Assembly: GCF_001693385.1 (NCBI RefSeq)
Contig: NZ_CP016428.1
Span: 5,146,001 to 5,210,000 of the forward strand
Direction of reading: 5' to 3'
DNA: 64,000 nucleotides
Origin: Bradyrhizobium icense
GTDB lineage: Bacteria; Pseudomonadota; Alphaproteobacteria; Rhizobiales; Xanthobacteraceae
Shown: positions 10,075 to 19,045 of the stretch, piece after piece
How the letters are laid out: the number at the start of each line of letters is the position of its first letter
How positions within the stretch are numbered: the stretch's first letter is position 1
Translations under genes and position numbers: made by a program
The notes under the pieces: model-generated
Database searches by the model: none
The model's input: the letters and a program-made list of their open reading frames with translations, nothing else
What the model was told of the DNA's origin: nothing

Positions 10075-10449
10075 ATGATGACAAAGCCCATCATCGCCTT
10101 GGATGATGCAGCTCGAACGCTAGCATTGGTGAAGGATCGTTGGCTTGCTGCTGGCGAATACCGGCGAGGTATCGATGGCGCTCGCCACGGTTTTACTCGC
10201 AATAGTGGCGGCGTTGTTGTCAGTTCATCTGAGGACAGGCGGATCCGGTTTCAATGTGCCCCATCGTCGACACTATCGAAGCAGCTAGAGGAGATTGGCT
10301 TCAAACCAGTTTCGGTGGGGACCACTGAGCCGCTGAAGTCTGTCAACCTCACGCAGCGCTGGCGAACGGTTTCAGAAACGGTCGTGTGCCAATACGACGG
10401 CATCACGCAAATGGTGGTCTATGAATTTCCGATGCCGATACGTCGTTGA
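10075..10449 (+). CDS. Hypothetical protein
   Basis: This 124-residue soluble protein starts MMTKPIIALDDAARTLALVKDR when the first of two adjacent ATGs is used. It is of mixed alpha/beta composition with two cysteines and no signal peptide or membrane segment. The C-terminal part (LTQRWRTVSETVVCQYDG) has good coding character. I do not recognise a family and the neighbours give no functional hint. Confidence 0.5.
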   Translation: MMTKPIIALDDAARTLALVKDRWLAAGEYRRGIDGARHGFTRNSGGVVVSSSEDRRIRFQCAPSSTLSKQLEEIGFKPVSVGTTEPLKSVNLTQRWRTVSETVVCQYDGITQMVVYEFPMPIRR

Positions 10450-10569
10450 ACGAACGCGATGTGCTGTCGCAAACACGAAACCGGGCTATTGTCTCAGGCC
10501 GGATTAGCTATTCGCGCGCGCCCGAAGCGATGTTTTCGTCGCCCTCGAACGGATCCAGGAGTACACCTA

Positions 10570-11100
10570 GTGGACAATGCCAACAAACAAATAACGCTTG
10601 AAGAACACTCGGGTCGCGAGCAGGCGGTAAAGGATGGAAAATGGCATTACGGCCTGAACCGCGAAGATACTCAGAGCACCCTTCACAACGGCGGACTTCG
10701 CAGCTTTGTCAAAAAGGCAGCCCTCGATTCGGGCCCGATTGCGCTTTGCGCTCTGATATTGATCAACTGTGGAGCTGCGCTTGCAGTCTTGGCGTTTCTC
10801 GAAGGCATATCAACCAGAGCCACAATCGATCTGAGCCTAATCGGCGCCCTCGCCTCAGCAACGCTGTCCTTCGCGTTGGGGGCCGCGCTCGCTTTGCTCG
10901 CAATGTTCGCCTGCGCCGCAGCTGAAAAGGCGGTTACTTCTGAGCCACCAAGGATTCAAGAGGCGCGCCGCTTGCGCGCTGCAAAGACCGCGCGCGTTTG
11001 CCACATCTGTTCGTTTATTTCCGCGCTGGCCTCGCTAGCTCTATTCGCTTCTGGAATGTCCGAGACGAGCTCCACACTCCCGATGCTGCTGCAGAGGTAA
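10570..11100 (+). CDS. Small inner-membrane protein of unknown function
   Basis: Taking the GTG at 10570 gives 176 residues. A hydrophilic N-terminus of about 50 residues is followed by two long hydrophobic segments (GPIALCALILINCGAALAVL, then LSFALGAALALLAMFACAA) and a third near the C-terminus (FISALASLALFASG). This is consistent with an integral membrane protein of three or four passes. No transporter or enzyme motif is visible. The open frame extends further upstream, so the start is uncertain. Confidence 0.5.
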   Translation: MDNANKQITLEEHSGREQAVKDGKWHYGLNREDTQSTLHNGGLRSFVKKAALDSGPIALCALILINCGAALAVLAFLEGISTRATIDLSLIGALASATLSFALGAALALLAMFACAAAEKAVTSEPPRIQEARRLRAAKTARVCHICSFISALASLALFASGMSETSSTLPMLLQR

Positions 11101-11171
11101 GCTGCCCACGCGCCCGTTCGAGTTGGCTAGACTCGAGCCCGCGAGCTGAGAACCGCCAGGAGCCCCCGCCG

Positions 11172-11420
11172 ATGCAGTGTCCGAAATGCAGCTCCGATGA
11201 CTGGTGCGAAATCGCGTCGCATGATCCCTGGAGCGGTCGGCCGATGATCGCCTGCAATATCTGCGGCGAATATACTGAGCACAAGCTCGCGGAGCGCGAG
11301 GAGGCGTATGCGGTCATTGCCGGCGCCCTGACTGGCGAACACCAACACGACCCGCCGGCTTATGCCGGCAAGATCCTGGATGCCCTTGAGAATGCTGGTC
11401 TAACGATCGCCCGCACCTGA
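11172..11420 (+). CDS. Small zinc-ribbon-like protein
   Basis: This 82-residue protein opens MQCPKCSSDDWCE and has a second cysteine pair in ACNICGE. The CPxC and CNIC knuckles would together bind one zinc ion. The rest is a helical, acidic tail. Such small two-knuckle proteins are often nucleic-acid or protein interaction factors, but nothing here identifies a partner. It lies just downstream of the membrane protein on the same strand. Confidence 0.55.
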   Translation: MQCPKCSSDDWCEIASHDPWSGRPMIACNICGEYTEHKLAEREEAYAVIAGALTGEHQHDPPAYAGKILDALENAGLTIART

Positions 11421-11439
11421 AAAAGAATGGGAGACCCCG

Positions 11440-11682
11440 ATGGGCCCTGCCATTCCTTGCCCCGCCCACCTATATCCCCGGCTCCGGAGGACGCGGAACT
11501 GGGAGGCGGCGCGCGATCGTCATGCGGGGCTTCACGCCATTATGGCCGATCTTAAGCGGCAGGTCGAGCGAGTGGCATCGAGCCGGCACGATGTGCGTTT
11601 TGCTAACTATTTCCGTACCGCAACCTCTTGCGCCGCACTACGGCGAGTACTCGAGGAGGCTACAATCAAGAATGGTGCATAA
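11440..11682 (+). CDS. Small hypothetical protein
   Basis: This 80-residue basic protein has a good binding site (GGGAGA) ahead of its ATG and lies 19 bases downstream of the zinc-ribbon gene, so the two may be co-transcribed. It contains a helical stretch (IMADLKRQVERVASSR) and two cysteines, with no known motif. It could be spurious. Confidence 0.35.
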   Translation: MGPAIPCPAHLYPRLRRTRNWEAARDRHAGLHAIMADLKRQVERVASSRHDVRFANYFRTATSCAALRRVLEEATIKNGA

Positions 11683-12493
11683 GCTCGGGGCTCTGAACCG
11701 CATCTATTTCGACATGCTCGATCCGCCGCTTCGTGCAATCAGGTGGACGCGGCTAGGAGTTAGGCCGGGATATCTGCAATGTCGCGATGTCGGCTCCGCT
11801 CACCTCACCGCGCGCGTCGCTTGGGTGCAATAATCTTCGGCATTGCAGAGACAAGTCGGCTGGAGCACGTCGGGCTGCCGTTTTGGATTCAATCTCTTCT
11901 TTGCGCCGCATAGGGATCTTGAGCGCGTCTGTCTGGAAACGCCCGCAGTGAGTGTTCTCATATCAGCCAGGCTGCGCTGGGAAATAGTTTCCCACCATGG
12001 CAGTGGCCTGCGTTTGGTCGCTTGTGTCCTCGTACCTCAGGAAGCGAGGAGACGCATATGGTGGCGGCACAATGGAATAATGGAATACTGGAATAATGTT
12101 CAGCCAAGCGACTGAAAGGGGTTGAACCTTACGCTGCGTCAGGTTGTAGGCTTGGAAACCAGTTATGACCAAAGCTACACCACGCAAGCAATGGATATCG
12201 GCTAACGCGGCAGCCGGGTTGCCGTGCGCATGATCGCAAGTTTGGAACTGGCGCCTGTTCGAATTGACTTCCTACGGATGATGCCGGAAGGCTGCGAGAT
12301 CGTGCCGTTTGTCGAGTTCGCATCGGACGAAAGCAAAGAGCCAAAAGAGCGTCTTCAAGCATGTTGTGCGATCGAGCGGCCCGCCGCCCTCGTCACCAAG
12401 CTGGAACATCGGGATCGGCTCATCGATCAACGAGGCCGCCTTCGCCCAGGCAACCGCTGCCAGTAGCAACAACTAAGCACGTTCGAAAGCACG
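11683..12493. other. About 0.8 kb without a supported gene
   Basis: No reading frame here has convincing coding features. A triplicated 8-bp unit at 12073-12096 is the only visible structure. The expected trp partner trpG (or trpE) is not recognisable immediately upstream of trpD. Confidence 0.4.
12073..12096. repeat. Three tandem copies of an 8-bp unit
   Basis: TGGAATAA, TGGAATAC and TGGAATAA follow one another directly. The array is short and its significance is unknown. Confidence 0.6.
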
Positions 12494-13507
12494 ATGAACG
12501 CCTTCAAATCGATTATTGGCAAAGTCGCCAGTGGCGCCACGCTGACCCGCGAGGAAGCGGCATCCGCTTTCGATAGCATGATGTCGGGCGAAGCCACACC
12601 CGCGCAGATGGGCGGACTTCTTATGGCGCTGCGGGTGCGCGGCGAGACGGCGGAAGAGATTACCGGCGCGGCTTCCGCGATGCGGAGTAAGATGCTGCGA
12701 GTCAGTGCGCCGCACGATCCCATCGACATTGTAGGGACTGGCGGCGACGCCTCGGGCTCGGTCAACGTGTCGACCTGCGCCGCTTTCATCGTCGCTGGCG
12801 CTGGCGTAAGGGTTGCCAAACATGGCAATCGCGCACTGTCCTCGCGCTCGGGCGCAGCCGACGTTTTGGCGTCGCTCGGCGTGAGGATCGATATGGCCCC
12901 TGAAGACATCGCTCGCTGCGTACACGAAGCCGGCATCGGCTTCATGTTTGCCCCGGTCCATCATCCCGCTATGAAGCACGTTCACCCGACCCGGGTTGAG
13001 CTCGCTACCCGCACCATCTTCAATCTGCTCGGACCGCTGTGCAATCCGGCCAGCGTCAAGCGACAGATAGTCGGAGTGTTTTCGCGGCAGTGGGTGCTGC
13101 CCTTGGCGCAGGTGTTGAAGAATCTTGGCGCTGAGTCAGTGTGGGTGGTGCACGGCTCGGACGGACTTGATGAGATCACCCTGACCGGCCCCACCTTTGT
13201 TGCCTCGATTGAGACCAGCGAGATCCGCACCTTCGAAGTGACCCCTGAACATGCCGGCCTCCCCCGCTGCGGCAGCGTGGGGCTGAAGGGCGGCGATGCC
13301 GGTGCCAATGCAGTCGCGCTGCAAAGCGTGCTCGACGGCGCCCCGAGCCCGTATCGCGATATCGCGCTTCTCAATGCGGCCGCGGCATTGATCGTGGCCG
13401 GCCGTGCCAAAACCTTGAAGGAAGGCGTCGCCCTTGGGCAGAAATCGCTTGATAGCGGTGCCGCGGCGGCGCGATTGAAACATCTAGTCGCAATCTCTAA
13501 CGCCTGA
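12494..13507 (+). CDS. trpD: Anthranilate phosphoribosyltransferase
   Basis: TrpD joins anthranilate to PRPP to make phosphoribosyl-anthranilate in cytosolic tryptophan synthesis. The 337-residue protein has the normal length and shows the PRPP-binding loop [14 protein letters not shown], the anthranilate-site block [17 protein letters not shown], and the [12 protein letters not shown] segment. It is followed after 15 bases by trpC on the same strand, forming a short operon. No trpE or trpG is visible upstream, so the pathway entry enzyme must be encoded elsewhere. Confidence 0.96.
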   Translation: MNAFKSIIGKVASGATLTREEAASAFDSMMSGEATPAQMGGLLMALRVRGETAEEITGAASAMRSKMLRVSAPHDPIDIVGTGGDASGSVNVSTCAAFIVAGAGVRVAKHGNRALSSRSGAADVLASLGVRIDMAPEDIARCVHEAGIGFMFAPVHHPAMKHVHPTRVELATRTIFNLLGPLCNPASVKRQIVGVFSRQWVLPLAQVLKNLGAESVWVVHGSDGLDEITLTGPTFVASIETSEIRTFEVTPEHAGLPRCGSVGLKGGDAGANAVALQSVLDGAPSPYRDIALLNAAAALIVAGRAKTLKEGVALGQKSLDSGAAAARLKHLVAISNA

Positions 13508-13522
13508 CAGCCGAGCTGACCG

Positions 13523-14341
13523 ATGTCCGACATTTTGACCAAGATCGAGGCCTACAAGCGCGAAGAGATCGCAGCCGCCAAGCGCGCCTTGCCGCTTTCA
13601 GAGGTCGAAGCGCTCGCGCGGCGGGCCCCGCCCCCGCGGGGTTTTCTCGCCGCCATCTGCAACAAGCACGCAGCAGATGAGTATGCGCTGATCGCCGAGA
13701 TCAAGAAGGCCTCTCCCTCCAAAGGCATTATCCGGGGCGACTTCGATCCGCCCTCGCTCGCCAGGGCCTATGAAGCGGGCGGCGCGGCCTGTCTGTCGGT
13801 GCTGACGGATACGCCCTTCTTTCAGGGGCACCCTGATTTCATGATGGCAGCGCGAGCGGCAACATATCTGCCGGTGCTGCGCAAGGACTTCATGTTCGAC
13901 ACCTATCAGGTGGCAGAAGCGCGCGCTCAGGGGGCCGACTGCATCCTGATCATCATAGCGGCGCTCGACGACGAAACCGCTCGCGAGATCGAGGCTGCGG
14001 CCCTGGCCCATGGCATGGATGTGCTGATCGAGATCCATAACCGCGACGAGCTCGATCGGGCGCTACAATTTAGCTCGCCGATGATCGGCATCAACAACCG
14101 CAACCTGCGCACCTTCGAGACCACGCTTACGACCAGCGAGGCGCTGGCGCCGCTCATACCGAAGAATCGCCTGATCGTCGGCGAAAGCGGTATCTGCGCC
14201 CCGGGCGATGTTCTGCGTCTTTCGCGGCTTGGCATTTCGTCCTTCCTGGTCGGAGAAAGTCTGATGCGGCAGGCTGACGTGACGGCGGCGACCCGCGCGC
14301 TGCTCTCGCGCGAGGCGGCGGTTTCGACCGGAGCGCAGTGA
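13523..14341 (+). CDS. trpC: Indole-3-glycerol-phosphate synthase
   Basis: TrpC converts the carboxyphenylamino-deoxyribulose phosphate intermediate to indole-3-glycerol phosphate. The 272-residue TIM-barrel protein has the catalytic [11 protein letters not shown] motif, the [12 protein letters not shown] strand with its catalytic lysine, [13 protein letters not shown], and the phosphate-binding VGESGI. It is monofunctional (no PRAI domain). In related genomes moaC usually follows; here a start-like ATG overlaps the stop but the frame ends after about 31 codons, suggesting that the downstream gene was lost. Confidence 0.96.
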   Translation: MSDILTKIEAYKREEIAAAKRALPLSEVEALARRAPPPRGFLAAICNKHAADEYALIAEIKKASPSKGIIRGDFDPPSLARAYEAGGAACLSVLTDTPFFQGHPDFMMAARAATYLPVLRKDFMFDTYQVAEARAQGADCILIIIAALDDETAREIEAAALAHGMDVLIEIHNRDELDRALQFSSPMIGINNRNLRTFETTLTTSEALAPLIPKNRLIVGESGICAPGDVLRLSRLGISSFLVGESLMRQADVTAATRALLSREAAVSTGAQ

Positions 14342-14631
14342 TGGCGCGCAAAGCCTTCCAGCCGAGCTCGGCTTCGCTCCGAATACGACTCGCCGCAAAC
14401 GACATTGAGGTGTCGCCGCTGTTCGGCGACGGCTAGTCAGCATCCAGAAGGTCCGCGCAACTCAATCAGCACCGAGCCGGTGGATCCCCCTGCATTTGAC
14501 GATGGCCGAGAAATGCGGCCGGTGATGGTGGGGCGAAATGCACCGTTTGCACGAAATAGCGGTGCATTAGTCTGAGACGGTAAGAGCAAAATCATGGAAA
14601 ATTTTCAGAAATCGAGGCGGAGCTTTGTGAG

Positions 14632-14847
14632 ATGAGGGCGGTCTATGCTCGAAGCGGCGCGCTTATCAGGCTGCAGGATGCGTACTATATCAATCTTGCC
14701 GAGCCGATCGAGGCCAAGGCGGCACCTGACAGATCGACCGCCGCTCAGATCGCCAGAGCCGGTGCGAAGCGACCCACCGAGATCGTCGAAAAGACAGACG
14801 GCTTTTGGACTCGCGCTTCGCGCTACCGCGAAGGAGACAAACAATGA
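14632..14847 (+). CDS. Small hypothetical protein, coupled to the next gene
   Basis: This 71-residue protein (MRAVYARSGALIRLQDAYY) starts about ten bases after GGAG and ends in an ATGA overlap with the next start, which argues that both small frames are real and translationally coupled. It has no signal peptide, membrane segment or known motif. Confidence 0.45.
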   Translation: MRAVYARSGALIRLQDAYYINLAEPIEAKAAPDRSTAAQIARAGAKRPTEIVEKTDGFWTRASRYREGDKQ

Positions 14848-15083
14848 TGTCTTGGCGGACGATCACGGTACTCGGATCGATCGAAAAGATCGAACTCATG
14901 TTTCGCAAGTTTCGTGAAGTGATCGATACAGACGACTCGATCTCGCCCGAGCTGCGGCTTTCGTTGCACGCGACGCTGGATGAGCGTCTTCTCTTCGGGA
15001 AAGAGCGCCTTTTCGACAGTATCGGAAGGCAAGACGGCGCGGCGGCCATGCCCATATCACCACCAAGGAACAATTCGCAGTGA
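14844..15083 (+). CDS. Small hypothetical protein
   Basis: This 79-residue protein begins at the ATG overlapping the previous stop and has a strong AAGGAGA binding site seven bases upstream. It is mostly alpha-helical (KIELMFRKFREVIDTDD, then LHATLDERLLFGKERLFD). No family is recognised. Confidence 0.5.
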   Translation: MMSWRTITVLGSIEKIELMFRKFREVIDTDDSISPELRLSLHATLDERLLFGKERLFDSIGRQDGAAAMPISPPRNNSQ

Positions 15084-15390
15084 ATGACACCACGCGCGGA
15101 CACATCACGGACCGCCAGCCCTTCGGACGTACGGGCCCCCTTCCCCGTCGCTGTTGCTACGCGACGAGTACGCGGAACGTATTCGATCTGACGCGCAGCC
15201 GCGCTGAACGTTATCATCCAAGCGGAGCGACCGATTGTGTTCAGCTGCATCGCCAGATCATGCCGTGGAGCGGTCAGATTATCGGTTCGATCAAACGCGA
15301 ATTGCGCGGAGGTAAGTTCGAGAGTCGCGACCCACGCAATCTCCGCATAGCTCAAACGTTCGAAGTTAGACGCCAATCCGGAGCTGGGCT
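15084..15390. other. Intergenic stretch, no clear gene
   Basis: Open frames occur on both strands, including the N-terminal part of a long minus-strand frame that covers the two small genes to the left. None carries motifs or a convincing start, and I do not call a gene. Confidence 0.35.
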
Positions 15391-15915
15391 ATGAGCTGCC
15401 AATCGCCTCCCCGGATGAGCGATATTCAGTCCATCGAGGCGATTGAGTTTCGCCAAGCCATGCGAAATCTGGCGAGCGGCGTCTGCATTGTAGCAACCGG
15501 AACGGCTGTCGGACGGCGGGGGTTAACGGTCAGTTCTATTACTTCGATCTGCATGGAGCCACCCTGCTTGCTGGTCGGTATTAATGCCAGTTCCGAAACT
15601 CACGACGCGATACTCGCCAACGGCACTTTTGGCGTGAGTATGCTCGGCGGCAATCAGCAGGACCTCGCACTGCGTTTCGCCGGCCGGCATGGCGCAAACG
15701 GTGTCCACCGTTTCGATACAGCGCCATGGGATCAGGGCGTCCTTGACGTACCGGTTCTGCAAAGCGCAGTTTGTGTGCTCGAATGCGTCTTGCATCACTA
15801 CCAAGTCGTCGGCACCCATGGGATCTTTATTGGCCGGATCGTGGCGACGCGATCAGCTCAAGGCAATCCCCTCATCAACTTCCGTGGCGAGCTTCGAACG
15901 TTACCGTACGACTGA
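15391..15915 (+). CDS. Flavin reductase family protein
   Basis: This 174-residue protein of the flavin-reductase-like FMN-binding split-barrel fold (HpaC type) has the N-terminal FRQAMRNLASGVCIVATG motif, VSSITSICMEPPCLLVGIN and a C-terminal HGIFIGRIV block. Such proteins supply reduced FMN or FAD, made with NAD(P)H, to partner monooxygenases in the cytosol. GGAG lies seven bases before the chosen ATG; an internal ATG at 15415 is an alternative. No monooxygenase is adjacent, so the partner is unknown. Confidence 0.9.
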   Translation: MSCQSPPRMSDIQSIEAIEFRQAMRNLASGVCIVATGTAVGRRGLTVSSITSICMEPPCLLVGINASSETHDAILANGTFGVSMLGGNQQDLALRFAGRHGANGVHRFDTAPWDQGVLDVPVLQSAVCVLECVLHHYQVVGTHGIFIGRIVATRSAQGNPLINFRGELRTLPYD

Positions 15916-16001
15916 GTGCAGGTTTTCACCGCAATGTCGCTATTCGTAACGAAACTCTACGGCTAGGCTTATGTTGAAAGCCACAATGAAGGAGCCGAGT
16001 T

Positions 16002-16304
16002 ATGATGATAGAATACTCGCCCGAGAGGGGAGTGCAACTGGTGGAGCCCTTCGATTTTTGCGGGTTTAAGCTCATCTTGAAGGGCCCGCATGCCGCTAAG
16101 CCTTCAGACTTGAAGGGGATCACGCTCGTTGACCACGACAATGCGCTGGTGCCTATTGATTTAGTGCCTATCCTGCCTGGCTGCCCCAAGGACAACGAAA
16201 CCTGGGAAGCAGCCTACGCCACGATGGTCGCAAGCGCGCGAGAGCGCCGCTGGATTGACGCTAAAGCAAATGCGATTCGCGCACACATCGAAAGAAGCTT
16301 CTGA
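16002..16304 (+). CDS. Conserved hypothetical protein
   Basis: This 100-residue soluble protein has a perfect AAGGAG binding site ahead of a double ATG. Its C-terminal half (WEAAYATMVASARERRWIDA) is helical and resembles small Bradyrhizobium proteins of unknown role. There is no signal peptide or known catalytic motif. Confidence 0.55.
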   Translation: MMIEYSPERGVQLVEPFDFCGFKLILKGPHAAKPSDLKGITLVDHDNALVPIDLVPILPGCPKDNETWEAAYATMVASARERRWIDAKANAIRAHIERSF

Positions 16305-16770
16305 TCAGAACAATCCGTGGCAGCTCGCATCTGCAAGTTATTACCCTGCATGCAACTGACACTCGTTCCTAATCTGTCTCGATAGCGACTCCTTTGGCAA
16401 CTCGGCTTCTTATCCAGAGGCGAACAGCATGATGGCGGCGAGAAGAACAGCCCTGAATGGGAACCAGACGCGCATCAGCTGCGCCGCTCACTAAGACGGC
16501 GCCTTAAGGCCCTGGCGCTGGAAACGCGAGCCCGGCTCGAGCCAGATCCTATGAGGAAATGGCTGTGCTTTTCTCAGTTTTCGTATCATCGCTGCTCCCG
16601 GCGGCTTAGGAGTTTGAACATATTCACACGACGGCCGCCCAAAAGGACTTGAATCGCACGTGGCGTCAAATTGTACGATCTCGAAGTAGGTGGCGCCGGC
16701 TTCCGGCCGCGCCGCGCTCAATCCGAGAAGCGTGGTTTTGTTCTGTCTGCACAGATCCCTGGGAGCTGGT
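16305..16770. other. Intergenic stretch with the second repeat arm
   Basis: No intact gene is supported. The stretch contains copy 2 of the 99-bp repeat at 16610-16708. Confidence 0.45.
16610..16708. repeat. 99-bp imperfect direct repeat, copy 2
   Basis: This is the partner of 4495-4593 (shared blocks CTTGAATCG, ATTGTACGATCT, AGGTGGCGC). On the minus strand it encodes TYFEIVQFDATCDSSPF and then YVQT, and the other copy gives a matching peptide. A small duplicated gene relic is the simplest reading. Confidence 0.7.
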
Positions 16771-17138
16771 ATGGCGACAAGATCGCGTAAACGCATAAAG
16801 GTCGATTGGGCTGCAGAAGCTCCCAAGGAGCCGTGGCGGCAAATTTCGCTCGCCACGATCGGCGCGACATCGCAAGAGATTGCCCGGTATCTCGGAGCGG
16901 CAATGTGAAAGGACCTGACGGCTCCAGGAAGGTCTTGCTAGTCAATCACACTGAAGGCCAATGCCGGGCCATTGTTGGCCTCAAAGATGGAGATGCCGGA
17001 GCCGCCTATATGTGTGGCGAGCCTGTATTGAGAGGATCGCGCAGGAAACTCTCGTCATGGTGCGCTTATCACCACTGTCTGACGCACGCAGCCCTGTCGA
17101 GCAGAACGGAAGTACGTGAGCAAGAGCCTACACTTTGA
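16771..17138 (+). pseudogene. GcrA-like regulator, frameshifted
   Basis: The N-terminal part from the ATG at 16771 (GGGAG just upstream) ends with TSQEIARYLG, which resembles the helix-turn-helix of GcrA-type cell-cycle regulators, and then stops at 16908. A second frame continues to 17138 with the GcrA-like C-terminal pattern GQCRAIVG, YMCGEP, SSWCAYH, where the cysteines and histidine match the family's zinc-like motif. The pieces lie in different frames near 16890, so the gene looks broken. GcrA proteins tune sigma70 transcription at methylated sites; this copy is probably a relic. Confidence 0.5.
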
Positions 17139-17332
17139 GTCCCCGGATTACATCTACCCCACCTGAGCCTCATGACATCGTCACAAGCTGCACTCTTTTG
17201 CAGATACCTGACGGAAGGCGCCTCATCTAAGACAATAAAACCCTAATCGACACCTTCCGAGCGACGTTGAGGAGCTCTCATTGGCCGCTTCGGGAGGCAA
17301 GTACTGTGCAAGCTAGGGAAAACGGAAGACTG

Positions 17333-18871
17333 ATGGTTGATCTCTGCACGCTGATTGAGCGCAACGCGGCGTTCTCTCCCGACAAGCCCGCGATCCATTT
17401 CGAGGGCGAGACCTTAAGCTACGCGATCTTCAATCAACGGATCGAGCAGGTCGCGCGCGCCCTAAAAAGCCAGCTCGGTGTCGAGAAAGGCGATCGCGTC
17501 GCGATCCTCAGCCTTAACCGGCCTGACCATCTGGTGCTGCTCTATGCCTGCGCGCGGCTCGGCGCAATGCTCGTGCCACTGAACTGGAGGCTTGCGGTCG
17601 CCGAGCAGCTCTTCATCCTGTCTGACGCCGCCGCCAAGGTGCTGGTGATCGAACACGCCTTCGAGGCACTCCTGCCGCCGCTGGCCGAGCAACTGCCGGA
17701 TATCTTTGTCGTCGGCTTGGATTTTGCGCCCCTCGGCGGAAGCAAATGGGATGGCCTGCTAGACCGAGGGCGCGGCGATGGTCGCAGTCCGTACACGGAC
17801 CTGTCCTGCCCGCTTCTGATCGTCTATACCTCGGGCACCACAGGGCGGCCGAAAGGGGCTGTGCTGCGCCAATCGGCCTTGCTGTGGAATGGGGTTATGA
17901 GTCAGCACATGCATGGCCTCACCTCGGCTGACCATGTCTTGACAGTGTTGCCGCTGTTCCACGTGGGTGGTCTCAATATCCAGACGACGCCAGCGTTGCA
18001 TCACGGCGCGACGGTTACGATCCACACCCGGTTTACGCCAGAGGCGACGCTCGCTGCGTTCGAGCGCGAACGGCCAACTCTGGCCGTGCTGGTGCCTGCC
18101 ACGATTCAAGCCCTGACCGAGCATCCCCAGTGGTCGACCACCGACCTGAGCTCACTCAGAGCAATTTCCACCGGCTCAACCATGGTGCCGCAGCACCTGA
18201 TCGAACGCTTTGTCGCACGCAGCGTACCAGTGCTGCAGGTGTATGGCTCCACGGAGACCTGCCCAATTGCTGTCTATACGAGACTCGGGGGCGATCTCTC
18301 GCGTGAGGGTACGACTGGCCTGCCCGGCCTTTTCTGCGAAGCGGCAATCATCGATGATGGGGGCAACAAGCTGCCGCCAGGCACCCTGGGCGAGATCGCA
18401 GTGCGCGGGCCTAATGTCTTCTGCGAATATTGGGGCAATCAAGAAGCAACGCGCGAGGCGCTGCATAACGGCTGGTATCACACTGGCGACATCGGCCGCC
18501 GCGATGCTGATGGGTATCTTTGGGTCCATGATCGCAAGAAGAATCTGATCATTTCCGGCGGAGAAAACGTTTATCCAGCGGAAGTCGAGCGTGTGCTTAT
18601 GGAGCATCCCGATGTCGCAGAATGCGCTGTCGTCGGTCGGCCCGATTCGCGCTGGGATGAAGTACCAGTCGCCTATGTGATCAGGCGGTCGGGCGCGCGG
18701 ATTGAAGCGGAAGCACTGACCGCGCATATGCAGTCGCAGCTCGCCCGTTTCAAAGTGCCGCGCGAAATCATTTTCACGGAAGAATTGCCGCGAACGGGGT
18801 TGGGCAAGATCCAGCATTTTATGCTGAAGGAGCTCGATGCGCGATCAAGTCGGCAGGGAGGCACCAAATGA
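17333..18871 (+). CDS. Acyl-CoA synthetase (AMP-binding, class I adenylate-forming)
   Basis: This 512-residue enzyme (from the ATG at 17333) activates a carboxylic acid with ATP and joins it to CoA. It shows the phosphate loop YTSGTTGRPKGA, the YGSTETCP motif, WYHTGDIGRRDADGYLWV, and near the C-terminus LPRTGLGKIQHF with the catalytic lysine. The size and motifs fit fatty-acid or aryl-CoA ligases. Its stop overlaps (ATGA) the start of a second gene that is cut short, so it was probably the first gene of a longer operon. The substrate is unknown. Confidence 0.92.
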   Translation: MVDLCTLIERNAAFSPDKPAIHFEGETLSYAIFNQRIEQVARALKSQLGVEKGDRVAILSLNRPDHLVLLYACARLGAMLVPLNWRLAVAEQLFILSDAAAKVLVIEHAFEALLPPLAEQLPDIFVVGLDFAPLGGSKWDGLLDRGRGDGRSPYTDLSCPLLIVYTSGTTGRPKGAVLRQSALLWNGVMSQHMHGLTSADHVLTVLPLFHVGGLNIQTTPALHHGATVTIHTRFTPEATLAAFERERPTLAVLVPATIQALTEHPQWSTTDLSSLRAISTGSTMVPQHLIERFVARSVPVLQVYGSTETCPIAVYTRLGGDLSREGTTGLPGLFCEAAIIDDGGNKLPPGTLGEIAVRGPNVFCEYWGNQEATREALHNGWYHTGDIGRRDADGYLWVHDRKKNLIISGGENVYPAEVERVLMEHPDVAECAVVGRPDSRWDEVPVAYVIRRSGARIEAEALTAHMQSQLARFKVPREIIFTEELPRTGLGKIQHFMLKELDARSSRQGGTK

Positions 18872-18942
18872 ATATCGCGGATTGGGCGCTGGCAATATTT
18901 CCCTTGCTGCCTACACGCGATCTTATGTCTCAAGCTCACTGA
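18868..18942 (+). pseudogene. Truncated start of the next operon gene
   Basis: An ATG overlapping the synthetase stop, with AGGGAG upstream, opens MNIADWALAIFPLLPTR and ends after 24 codons. MNIADW is a common beginning of further AMP-binding synthetases, and the abrupt end together with the change of sequence character afterwards suggests a recombination junction near 18.9 kb. Confidence 0.45.
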
Positions 18943-19045
18943 AGTCGTTTCGAACAACAGTACTACATGAATACGCTGCCGCACGTTCATCGTAGTGCCG
19001 GACTTCGCTTCCGTCCCGATATGCCAAGTACCACAGAGCTCGTTG

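Noticed and set aside
14690..15376. 228-residue minus-strand frame over the two small plus-strand genes
   Set aside because: It has no motif or binding site and overlaps two coupled frames with good binding sites; the serine/arginine-rich C-terminal half looks like a shadow.
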